Of a DNA stretch of 15,833 nt, positions 6,742 to 15,212 are shown piece by piece. The stretch comes from an uncultured Oscillospiraceae bacterium (GTDB lineage Bacteria > Bacillota > Clostridia > Oscillospirales > Oscillospiraceae): the NCBI GenBank assembly GCA_905205085.1, contig CAJLCG010000052.1, positions 1 to 15,833 of the forward strand, in the 5' to 3' direction. Under the pieces are notes generated by a model. The model had not been told where the DNA came from and made no database searches. It was given only the letters and a program-made list of their open reading frames with translations. The first letter of the stretch is position 1. Each line of letters begins with the position of its first letter. The position numbers and the translations under genes were made by a program.

Positions 6742-8113
6742 GCTGCCGGACCCACTGCCGCAGCAGGCGCAGGGCCTGGGGGGCCAGCAGAAGCAGGGCC
6801 AGCAGGTTGGGGATGGCCATGAGGGCGTTGCACAGGTCCACCAGCTGCCACAGCCCCTGGCTGCTGCCGCAGGCACCCAGGATGACACAGCCCAGAAAGA
6901 CGGCCCGGTACAGGGGCCGAAGGCGATCCCCGCCGGTGAGGTAGCGCAGGCCCTGCTCTCCGTAGTAGCTCCAGCCTAAAATGGAGGAGAAGGCGAACAG
7001 CAGTAGACTGATCCAGACGATCCAGGCGCCCGCCTCCCCCAGCACGGCGGAAAAGGAGCGGGCGGTGAGGGGGACCCCCAGAGCCCAGTCAGGCAGAGTG
7101 CCCTGGCGCAGCTGGGAGAACACCGCCTCCGGCTGATATACTCCTCCCACCAGGATGACCAGGGCAGTGAGGGTGCAGGTGAGCAGGGTGGCGAAGAACA
7201 CCTCAAAGATGCCCCACATGCCCTGGCGGGCGGGGTGATCGACCACGGCGGCTCCGTGGGCCATGGCGGAGGTGCCCAGGCCTGCCTCGTTGGTGAACAC
7301 CCCCCGGGCTACCCCGTGGCGCAGGGCCTCCGCTGCCGTCCAGCCCAGCCCACCTCCCAGAGCAGCCTGGGGGGTGAGGGCACAGCGGAAGATGAGGGAG
7401 AGGGCCTGGGGCACCTGCTGCCAGCGCAGCAGCAAAACCAGCGTGCCGCCCCCCAGATACAGCAGGGCCATGGCGGGCACCAGAGCCTGGGATACCCGGG
7501 CGATGCGCCCCAGGCCCCCGGCCAGAATGAGCCCCGCCGCCGCCGCGGTGCCCAGGCCGATGGCCAGGGGCGGCCAGCCGAAGGCTCCGTGGAGGGATGC
7601 GGCGATGGAGCCCGCCTGGACCATCCCGCCCCCGGCCAGGGTGGCAGGGAGACAGGCCAGAGCGAACCAGGCGGCCAGCAGAGGGGAGCCCACCCCATAT
7701 CGCAGGTAAAACATAGGGCCGCCCTGGCGTCCGCCCCCTGGGGCGGGCTGTTGGTAGCGGACCGACAGCAGCTTTTCCCCGCAGCTGGTCATCATCCCCA
7801 GCAGGGCGGATACCCACATCCAAAAGATTGCTCCCGGTCCTCCCAGACACAGGGCGGCCGCCACCCCGGCGATGCTGCCCGTGCCCATGGTGGAGGCCAG
7901 GGCGGTGGCTAAGGCCTGGAGGGAGGACAGTCCGCCTCCCTTTTGCGTTTCGGCAGGATGCAACAGACTGCCCAATGTGGTGCGCAGCCACAGCCGGGCG
8001 TGGAAGAGGGAGAAAAAACCGGATCCCAGAGAATAGACCAGCCCGGTGAGCAGAAAGCCCCCCAGCAGCCAGGGGCACCAGAGCTGCTGAGTCAGTGTGT
8101 GCAGGACGGACAT
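6725..8113 (-). CDS. Sodium:alanine/glycine symporter family protein (AGCS)
   Basis: A 462-aa polytopic membrane protein that takes up alanine, glycine or a related amino acid with Na+. Family signatures are [12 protein letters not shown] (77-88), [17 protein letters not shown] (91-107), [18 protein letters not shown] (265-282) and [14 protein letters not shown] (373-386). About ten or more hydrophobic segments are visible. The first signature normally reads GTGNIAGVA; here the Asn is Ser80. ATG 8113 has a strong site, GGAGGTG, at 5 nt. The gene is divergent from nrdR and convergent with the LtaS-type gene, and its last codons lie inside the shared terminator stem. I found no convincing promoter in the 140 nt upstream. 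Confidence 0.92.
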   Translation of the reverse strand: MSVLHTLTQQLWCPWLLGGFLLTGLVYSLGSGFFSLFHARLWLRTTLGSLLHPAETQKGGGLSSLQALATALASTMGTGSIAGVAAALCLGGPGAIFWMWVSALLGMMTSCGEKLLSVRYQQPAPGGGRQGGPMFYLRYGVGSPLLAAWFALACLPATLAGGGMVQAGSIAASLHGAFGWPPLAIGLGTAAAAGLILAGGLGRIARVSQALVPAMALLYLGGGTLVLLLRWQQVPQALSLIFRCALTPQAALGGGLGWTAAEALRHGVARGVFTNEAGLGTSAMAHGAAVVDHPARQGMWGIFEVFFATLLTCTLTALVILVGGVYQPEAVFSQLRQGTLPDWALGVPLTARSFSAVLGEAGAWIVWISLLLFAFSSILGWSYYGEQGLRYLTGGDRLRPLYRAVFLGCVILGACGSSQGLWQLVDLCNALMAIPNLLALLLLAPQALRLLRQWVRQQNAPV

Positions 8114-8158
8114 GGCGTCACCTCCACTTCACTGGTATGTCCCACGGGAGAAAAACAG

Positions 8159-8185
8159 CACCGAAGAAGAAAATAAATTTCGGTG
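8159..8185. other. Small inverted repeat in the AGCS/nrdR divergent gap
   Basis: CACCGAA (8159-8165) and TTCGGTG (8179-8185) around a purine/AT-rich 13-nt spacer. It sits midway between the two start codons (8113 and 8254). No canonical promoter pair or paired NrdR boxes could be recognised in this gap. Confidence 0.25.
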
Positions 8186-8253
8186 GGGGCTACCACAGAA
8201 GAGAAAAATATGTTACACTAAAGCAAAGACGCCTAAATTGGGAGGAACTGCCA

Positions 8254-8709
8254 ATGAAATGCCCCTATTGCGCCTATCTGGAGAGTAAAGTGGTGGATTC
8301 CCGCCCTGCGGAGGAGGGAGCCAGCATCCGCCGCCGCCGGGAGTGTCTGTCCTGCCACAAGCGCTTTACCACCTATGAGATGGTGGAGAGTCTGCCCCTG
8401 GTGGTGGTCAAGCGAGACGGCAGCCGTCAGAGCTTTGACCGCAACAAGGTGATGGGCGGCCTGATCCGGGCCTGCGAGAAGCGGCCGGTGTCGGTGGGTA
8501 CCCTGGAAGGCATCGTCAACGAGATCGAGCAGAAGCTGCAAAACGAGATGGAGCGGGAGGTCAGCTCCGCCCAGATCGGTGAGCTGGTGATGGAGCGCCT
8601 GAAGAAGGTGGACGAGGTGGCCTATGTGCGCTTTGCTTCAGTCTACCGCCAGTTCAAGGACATCAACACCTTTATGCAGGAGCTCAACAAGCTGCTGAAG
8701 GACAAATAA
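8254..8709 (+). CDS. nrdR: Transcriptional repressor NrdR
   Basis: A 151-aa ATP/dATP-sensing repressor of ribonucleotide reductase genes. The N-terminal zinc ribbon has Cys3, Cys6, Cys31 and Cys34 (CPYC and CLSC), with the conserved [19 protein letters not shown] between them. The ATP-cone domain follows from about residue 48 ([20 protein letters not shown]). Length is that of the family. The start is ATG 8254 with GGGAGGA at 7 nt; the longer open frame reaching back to 8095 runs through the intergenic region and is not coding. No ribonucleotide reductase gene is in the window. The gene ends 46 nt before a strong terminator. Confidence 0.97.
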   Translation: MKCPYCAYLESKVVDSRPAEEGASIRRRRECLSCHKRFTTYEMVESLPLVVVKRDGSRQSFDRNKVMGGLIRACEKRPVSVGTLEGIVNEIEQKLQNEMEREVSSAQIGELVMERLKKVDEVAYVRFASVYRQFKDINTFMQELNKLLKDK

Positions 8710-8755
8710 GGATGGACGGCTGCACCGGCAACAGGTCTCTGGCCCAATAGAAGAG

Positions 8756-8796
8756 AAAAAAGGGAGCCTAAGGATCAACCTTAGGCTCCCTTTTTT
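8756..8796. terminator. Bidirectional terminator between nrdR and the 507-aa hypothetical gene
   Basis: A6, a 12-bp stem GGGAGCCTAAGG (8762-8773)/complement (8779-8790), an ATCAA loop, then T6. The A and T runs can pair as well, giving 18 bp. It is symmetric, so it serves both convergent genes. Confidence 0.92.
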
Positions 8797-8833
8797 GATT
8801 TCTTTAAGATGCACATACCCAGAAGAGGCGCGG

Positions 8834-10357
8834 TCATTGTGTAAGCAGATCCACGGTCAGATCGTCAAACTGTGTTTCGTGGAATACCAGCCGCCACTCC
8901 ACATGGTCCACAGGTTCAAAGTGGAGCGAGGAGTAAGCTGCATGGAGTTTGCCGTACTGATTGGGCCCGAAGAGAACGGCCTCTGGACCGTCCACACCAC
9001 CGATGATCCCGATGATTGTGGAGTAGTTTTCCGCCTCCGGCTGGCCGGGAGGGGACGGCGGCTGCCGGGGACGATCTCCCTCCCTGCAATCCTCCAGGGT
9101 CAAAACACCATCCGGAAGCTCCGGCGATACGGTGTAACTCATGGCCGCGTAGTGGCTGGGGTGCTCCAGTCCGGTATACGGCATGCTGCTCCAGTCCATG
9201 ATCTTGGTCTCATATTCCTGAACAGTCAACGTATGCTCCTGACCTTCGTGGAGGAACGTGGCCGTGGTCCCCGGATGGAAGACCTTCAAATGTGGGCCTG
9301 GAATGGATACCGGGTCCTGGATCATGGTCAAAGAAAGGCTGCGAATGGTCGGCTTGCGCTTAGTCGCCCAGGGGTAAGAAAAGCGCGCAAGCACCCATCC
9401 ATAGTCTGGGTCCAGGCCATAGTGTTCCATAGCCTGCAACGCCTCGTCCATCGCGGTATAGCCCTGCCCCAGACAAGGGGCGTAAGCGGTCCCGGAGCCG
9501 TGGGTCGATTCCAGTTTCCGTCCATTTAACTGTAGCGTGGAGCGAAAGTCCAAGATGAGCGGGTTCTCCAGCGCCAACTGCATCTGCTCTTCCGGAGAAA
9601 ACTGCCGCTGGCCCTCATTTTCGATCGTCAGGTCCCATTTTTCCATGAAAGCCTGAATCTGGGAGGGCTCCACCTGCATACAGAAATCCACGACCAACCC
9701 TTTGGCACAGAGGTAGACGGAGGGGATGAGCCAATGATGTCCAGCCCAGTCAAACTCTCTGCCAATGGCCAGCTCTTTCCCGGCTCGCTCTCTGCTGTGG
9801 CCCCAGAAGCCGCCCTCAAAGGTGACCTTCCATTCCGGTGCGGGCTGGGGGGCGTCGGGATTCAGATCCAGGTCATAGAATTCCTGGGTATATTTGATTT
9901 TACTGTAATCAAAGCTGGTTTGCAGTTCATGGAGATAGTGCCATGGGTCCTCCATGGGAGAAAGGCCGGTCTGCTCTCGGATCTGCTCCAATACCATGTT
10001 CTGCTCTTGGGTGGGGGGATTGTCTGCCAAGAACGCCTCAAACTGGGGAAGATGCCACTGCCAGGCCTGCTCCAGGGCCGCGCTGTCGCCACAGGCCAGG
10101 AGCAGCCGCAGAAAATCCGAAAAATCCCGCGCCAACGGATGTACATAGTTGGGCGCGGGATTCATGGGGCTGACGGCAAAAACCATCTCCCCAAAGCCAC
10201 GGATGAAGCAAAAATGGATTCCATCCACCCCGGCCCAGCCAATGGTCCGGGCCCCTTTTGGGGTGCAAAAATAGAGCGTTTCCTCACAGCTTGCTGCAAT
10301 ACCAAGGGGAGCCAGGTCAATGCCTTTTTTCAGAAAGGCCTGATAGGAACGGTTCAA
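8834..10357 (-). CDS. Uncharacterised 507-aa protein with a GGxDGPxA motif near its C-terminus
   Basis: A soluble protein with no signal peptide or membrane segment; I cannot assign a function. Numbered from ATG 10372: residues about 10-115 (with GWAGVDGIHFCFIRGFGEMV, then VHPLARDFSDFLRLLLACGD) have a make-up that recalls SMI1/KNR4 (SUKH) proteins. Residues 180-400 are aromatic-rich and unrecognised. A Pro/Gly-rich linker (about 433-447) leads to STIIGIIGGVDGPEAVLFG (451-469), which resembles the GIIGGADGPTAIF motif of Na+-pumping decarboxylase beta subunits. A final segment, HFEPVDHVEWRLVFHET, follows. I prefer TTG 10357 as start because GGAGG precedes it by 8 nt; ATG 10372 has no ribosome site. 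It is probably co-transcribed with the P1 peptidase 64 nt upstream, since no promoter or terminator is visible between them. Confidence 0.8.
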   Translation of the reverse strand: MNRSYQAFLKKGIDLAPLGIAASCEETLYFCTPKGARTIGWAGVDGIHFCFIRGFGEMVFAVSPMNPAPNYVHPLARDFSDFLRLLLACGDSAALEQAWQWHLPQFEAFLADNPPTQEQNMVLEQIREQTGLSPMEDPWHYLHELQTSFDYSKIKYTQEFYDLDLNPDAPQPAPEWKVTFEGGFWGHSRERAGKELAIGREFDWAGHHWLIPSVYLCAKGLVVDFCMQVEPSQIQAFMEKWDLTIENEGQRQFSPEEQMQLALENPLILDFRSTLQLNGRKLESTHGSGTAYAPCLGQGYTAMDEALQAMEHYGLDPDYGWVLARFSYPWATKRKPTIRSLSLTMIQDPVSIPGPHLKVFHPGTTATFLHEGQEHTLTVQEYETKIMDWSSMPYTGLEHPSHYAAMSYTVSPELPDGVLTLEDCREGDRPRQPPSPPGQPEAENYSTIIGIIGGVDGPEAVLFGPNQYGKLHAAYSSLHFEPVDHVEWRLVFHETQFDDLTVDLLTQ

Positions 10358-10421
10358 TGGTGTCGCCTCCATCCGTTATGGTGGTGAAATACCTCTTTGA
10401 TGGCGCAGGGGCCGTCCCGGC

Positions 10422-11375
10422 TTACAGGGAGCTGCACGCAGGCAGCCCGTAGGCAGGTTGGGCCAGACGGACGGCGCGGACGATGGCCCGCTCCATGGCG
10501 TAGGCCGCCATGGCTCCCACCACATTCACATCGCCGGGGAGATCTCCGGTGCTCAGGGCGTAAATGCTGTCCCCGTCGGCGTTGGTGTGGACCGGACGGA
10601 TTGCCCGGGCAAAGCCGTTGTGGGTCATGCCCGCCACCTTGGTGAGCTGCGTCTTGTTCAGCTTGGCGTTGGTGACCACGATGCCCAGAGTGGTGTTGCC
10701 GGAAAAGAGGTTGCCTGCGATGGTCACGTCCTGAAATAGCTCTTCCAGGGTGTTGGACAGGGCCGTTTTGTCCTCGCGGAGCAGTCCGGCGATCTGGGTG
10801 GCTCCGTCATAGATGTCGCCCAGAGCGTTGACCGCCACCAGAGCACCAACTTTCAGATGTCCGGCCTGAATGGCATAGGTGCCAAAGCCGGATTTCATGG
10901 CTCGGTCCATGCCCCGGTATTTTCCCACCGAGCAGCCGGTCCCTGCCCCTACGTTTCCTTGGGCAGGGGCGTCATAGCACGCGTTTTCACAGGCCTGGTA
11001 GGCCATGGCGGCATCGGGGCGGACATCCACCCGTCCGACACTCAAATCAAACAGGCAGGACTGGCTCACCAGGGGAACCTTGGTCACTCCCACATCAAAG
11101 CCAATTCCACGCTCCTCCAGGTACTTCTGCACCCCGCCCGCAGCGTCCAAACCGAAGGCGCTGCCGCCGGAGAGGAGCACGGCATTGATGGAGTCAGCCT
11201 GGGCCACCGGGGAGAGAATCTGAGACTCCCGGGAGGCGGGGCCTCCGCCCCGCACATCCAGCCCGGCAGGGCTCATGCGATCGCAGAGAAGCACGGTGCA
11301 GCCGGTGGCCGCCTCTGCATTCTGGGCGTGGCCAATACGGAAGCCGCCCACCTCCATAATTCCGATCTCTTGCAT
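10422..11375 (-). CDS. P1 family peptidase (DmpA/NylC-like N-terminal-nucleophile hydrolase)
   Basis: A 317-aa member of the S58/P1 family, which mature by self-cleavage into alpha and beta chains. Known relatives include D-/beta-aminopeptidases (DmpA, BapA) and the nylon-oligomer hydrolase NylC. The segment NLFSGNTTLGIVVTNAKLNK (222-241) resembles the NylC cleavage region. Cleavage would fall between Asn227 and Thr228, making Thr228 the nucleophile instead of the Ser of DmpA. GGGPASRES (43-51), VLLSGGSAFGLDAAGGV (66-82) and GNVGAGTGCSVGK (140-152) are family stretches. ATG 11375 is preceded by AAAGGAG at 9 nt. It lies 14 nt after the ECF S component gene, so the two form an operon. The substrate is unknown; a small amide or peptide is likely. 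Confidence 0.9.
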   Translation of the reverse strand: MQEIGIMEVGGFRIGHAQNAEAATGCTVLLCDRMSPAGLDVRGGGPASRESQILSPVAQADSINAVLLSGGSAFGLDAAGGVQKYLEERGIGFDVGVTKVPLVSQSCLFDLSVGRVDVRPDAAMAYQACENACYDAPAQGNVGAGTGCSVGKYRGMDRAMKSGFGTYAIQAGHLKVGALVAVNALGDIYDGATQIAGLLREDKTALSNTLEELFQDVTIAGNLFSGNTTLGIVVTNAKLNKTQLTKVAGMTHNGFARAIRPVHTNADGDSIYALSTGDLPGDVNVVGAMAAYAMERAIVRAVRLAQPAYGLPACSSL

Positions 11376-11389
11376 TCCGTCTCGCTCCT

Positions 11390-12028
11390 TTACCGTTTCA
11401 CTACGACCCGCAGGGCTTTACAGATGGTGCCGCTGATCACGCAGCCAACCACCATCTCAAGGACAGCCTGGATACCCACATAGGCGGCCACAAACAGCAG
11501 AATGTTGTCTTTAAACGTGGCCATCAGCTCCTCGCCCAGAAGATTCTGAAGGGTGGGGGCGTTCAGGAACAGAATTACCAGCACGGACATATAGAACAGG
11601 GTGTTCAGTACCGGGGCGGCCAGTCCGCCGATGTAGTAGGAGATGGTCTTGCTCCGGTCCACCTTGTAGAGAGCCCGGAAGATCCAGCCTACGCACACGC
11701 CCATCAGAATGCGGGTGGGGATGGTGTTGAGAAAGCTGAGCATCACCACGGAACCACCGGTGTAGCCCGCCAGGAACATGGTGCTGAATCCGGTCTTAAT
11801 GGCGGTGTAGAAGCTGATGCAGCCCATAACGCCGCCCAGCACGCCACCGGCCAGAGGGCCCAGCAGCATAGCTCCCACCGCTACCGGTACAGTCATAATG
11901 GATGCGTACTGTCCGGGCAGCGGGATCATGGCCAATCCTGTGATGTTCATCATCAGCATGATAGCCACCAGCAGGGCCAGTTCCATCAGGTAGATCAGGT
12001 GCTCGAGGTTCGTTTTTGCCTTTACCAT
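11390..12028 (-). CDS. ECF transporter S component (substrate-binding membrane subunit)
   Basis: A 212-aa very hydrophobic protein with about six membrane segments, typical of the substrate-capturing S component of energy-coupling-factor importers for vitamins and related cofactors. MNITGLAMIPLPGQYASIMT near residue 25 and VAVGAMLLGPLAGGVLGGVM after it are characteristic of the fold. The substrate cannot be read from sequence. No EcfA/EcfT genes are nearby, so it would use a shared energising module (group II). ATG 12028 is preceded by GGAGGAA at 6 nt; the frame extends to 12169, but that upstream part contains the promoter. It is the first gene of an operon with the P1 peptidase. Confidence 0.87.
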   Translation of the reverse strand: MVKAKTNLEHLIYLMELALLVAIMLMMNITGLAMIPLPGQYASIMTVPVAVGAMLLGPLAGGVLGGVMGCISFYTAIKTGFSTMFLAGYTGGSVVMLSFLNTIPTRILMGVCVGWIFRALYKVDRSKTISYYIGGLAAPVLNTLFYMSVLVILFLNAPTLQNLLGEELMATFKDNILLFVAAYVGIQAVLEMVVGCVISGTICKALRVVVKR

Positions 12029-12081
12029 ATTCAATTCCTCCTGCTGCCGCTCCACCATCTGTGGATGCAGCGCATATTTTG

Positions 12082-12094
12082 CGGCAATTTGCCG
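12082..12094. promoter_or_regulatory. Palindrome at the ECF-S transcription start (candidate operator)
   Basis: CGGCAATTTGCCG, a 13-bp perfect palindrome at about +1 to +14 of the predicted transcript. It could bind a repressor or form a 5' hairpin. The remaining leader (12029-12081) shows no recognised riboswitch. Confidence 0.35.
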
Positions 12095-12101
12095 GCGGCT
12101 C

Positions 12102-12130
12102 ATTATACTACGAAGCGGCCGATTTTTCAA
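12102..12130 (-). promoter_or_regulatory. Promoter of the ECF-S/P1 peptidase operon
   Basis: Minus-strand TTGAAA (12130-12125), a 17-nt spacer and a perfect TATAAT (12107-12102). The predicted start is near 12095, about 67 nt before the ATG. Confidence 0.8.
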
Positions 12131-12161
12131 GGAAGAATGCATATAAACGAAGCTGGAGACC

Positions 12162-12194
12162 ATAAACAATGCCCGCGGCTAAGCCGCGGGCATT
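12162..12194 (-). terminator. Terminator of the 143-aa helical protein gene
   Basis: A 12-bp stem AATGCCCGCGGC (12168-12179)/complement (12183-12194) with a TAA loop. It lies 4 nt past the stop codon of the minus-strand gene and is followed by GTTTATG on that strand. It separates that gene from the ECF-S operon. Confidence 0.8.
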
Positions 12195-12197
12195 CTT

Positions 12198-12629
12198 TCA
12201 CAAAAAGCGCTTCATCTGTTGAATGTTTTGCTCCTCCGTCTGCAGCAGCTGCCGGCCCAGAGAGACCAGCTCGGGGTCGGACTGGTCGGAGAGCTGGTGC
12301 AGGCGGCGGGTCATCTCCACCGTGCCCATGGTGCTGCCCTGGATCATCATCTCGGCCAATTTTGAAGTGGAAGGGTCCAGGGCGGTCTGGGCCCGGAGCA
12401 TCATCCCCGACATAGTCAGAGCGGCGCTGCCCGGCCCCTTGAGGTGCAGCCCCTTTTGCTTGGCGTAGCTCTGGGACCGGGCGGCAATGGCGCGGTACTC
12501 CCGCAGCTGATCCTGAAGGGCGGAGGTCATAGCCCGGCTCTGGGGCAGAGAGAGAGCCTGGGGCAAGGTGCCCACGCCCATGGCGGCATTTTTGTGAATA
12601 AAGCGCAACAGTGCTTCGCTGTCTTCCAA
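12198..12629 (-). CDS. Hypothetical helical protein, 143 aa
   Basis: A small soluble, almost wholly helical protein with no signal peptide. It starts EDSEALLRFIHKNAAMGVGT and ends LLQTEEQNIQQMKRFL. The pattern of repeated amphipathic helices, with a methionine-rich centre (ALTMSGMMLRAQT, KLAEMMIQGSTMGT), resembles small uncharacterised clostridial four-helix-bundle proteins. I know of no function. The start is TTG 12629 with an excellent ribosome site, GGAGGTGAT, 5 nt upstream; no ATG is available nearby. The gene lies 123 nt downstream of glnA and is read in the same direction, but a terminator intervenes. I could not identify its own promoter. It has its own terminator. Confidence 0.75.
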   Translation of the reverse strand: MEDSEALLRFIHKNAAMGVGTLPQALSLPQSRAMTSALQDQLREYRAIAARSQSYAKQKGLHLKGPGSAALTMSGMMLRAQTALDPSTSKLAEMMIQGSTMGTVEMTRRLHQLSDQSDPELVSLGRQLLQTEEQNIQQMKRFL

Positions 12630-12708
12630 AGTAGATCACCTCCCAGCCTAGACTGTGTCGAAAAAGGCCGAGAGATACGAGAAAACGAATGGAAAGAAAA
12701 CATGTCCA

Positions 12709-12745
12709 TAAAAAATGCCCGCCGGCAGAGCTGGCGGGCATTTTT
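12709..12745 (-). terminator. Terminator of glutamine synthetase gene
   Basis: A 13-bp stem AAAAATGCCCGCC (12711-12723)/complement (12733-12745) with a 9-nt loop, 7 nt past the stop codon. A run of T6 follows on the minus strand. Confidence 0.88.
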
Positions 12746-12752
12746 GCATTTA

Positions 12753-14861
<2,109 letters not shown>

Positions 14862-14901
14862 TGTCTCAAACCCTTTCCTCTGATTTTGGCGGTGCCGGGG
14901 T

Positions 14902-14968
14902 AAAAAAGAAGACAAGACCGCCCTGGGTGGACGTCCTTGCCCCACTTTCCGTTGTGTGGTGCGGTCCT
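14902..14968 (-). promoter_or_regulatory. Candidate transcription attenuator in the glnA leader
   Basis: In the minus-strand RNA, AGGACCGC (14968-14961) can pair with GCGGUCUU (14921-14914), eight pairs including one G-U. After GUCUUC the RNA runs into U6 (14907-14902). Between the arms lies a smaller hairpin (14945-14927) with stem GGGC/GUCC and hexaloop AAGGAC. The layout is that of a conditional terminator before the glnA ribosome site. Confidence 0.4.
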
Positions 14969-14993
14969 GAGGCCGCGCCCGAATAATAATAAT

Positions 14994-15022
14994 ACGATAC
15001 TACCGGGACGGCGATTTTTCAA
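14994..15022 (-). promoter_or_regulatory. Promoter of glnA
   Basis: Minus-strand TTGAAA (15022-15017), a 17-nt spacer and TATCGT (14999-14994). A run of overlapping TATTAT sequences just downstream offers alternative -10 boxes. The predicted start is near 14987. Confidence 0.6.
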
Positions 15023-15042
15023 GTTTGGATTGCGACAAACTT
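15021..15042. promoter_or_regulatory. Dyad adjoining the glnA -35 (candidate operator)
   Basis: Perfect inverted repeat AAGTTTG-N8-CAAACTT. One half overlaps the first two bases of the glnA -35 TTGAAA. A second, overlapping repeat, TTTGGA (15024-15029)/TCCAAA (15043-15048), uses some of the same bases. Confidence 0.4.
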
Positions 15043-15165
15043 TCCAAATCTACCGGGGGAGGATGTGGAAAAATTCACAAAAGAGGAAAAACAGGAAGAA
15101 AACAGCCGGGCAGGGAGGGGCAGGTACTAAGCGCAGCGGCAGCGGCATACCCTTTCCGGTGTAGG

Positions 15166-15186
15166 TCCGGGCGCACTCTGCCCGGA
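15166..15186 (+). other. Hairpin in the dapF leader
   Basis: TCCGGGC (15166-15172) and GCCCGGA (15180-15186) with a 7-nt loop, ending 14 nt before the AAAGGAG of dapF. There is no T run, so it is not a terminator; it may affect translation. Confidence 0.35.
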
Positions 15187-15212
15187 GGGGCTGAGCGGGG
15201 AAAGGAGCGGGC

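Larger units (their letters stand above)
14862..15212. other. Divergent glnA-dapF intergenic region (351 nt)
   Basis: No credible protein gene lies here. From the glnA side it holds a leader of about 125 nt with an attenuator-like hairpin, the glnA promoter, and a dyad next to the -35. From about 15050 to 15200 there is purine-rich and then GC-rich DNA with a hairpin at 15166-15186 ahead of dapF. I could not find a clear dapF promoter, and see no lysine riboswitch or T-box hallmarks. Confidence 0.6.

Noticed and set aside
7203..8078. 291-codon frame and other long frames overlapping the AGCS symporter
   Set aside because: Out-of-frame or antisense shadows; the symporter frame has all family motifs and a strong ribosome site.
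8114..8253. NrdR boxes in the nrdR upstream region
   Set aside because: ATATGTTACACTA is loosely similar, but the second box at the usual spacing is missing.
14937..15164. 75-codon + strand frame in the glnA-dapF gap
   Set aside because: TTG start without a ribosome site, product rich in Arg/Lys/Asn with no recognisable pattern, and it crosses the glnA promoter.
15023..15212. Lysine riboswitch or T-box ahead of dapF
   Set aside because: The space is too short for a full lysine riboswitch plus expression platform, and no T-box GGUGG-type sequence or terminator was seen; only a simple hairpin.
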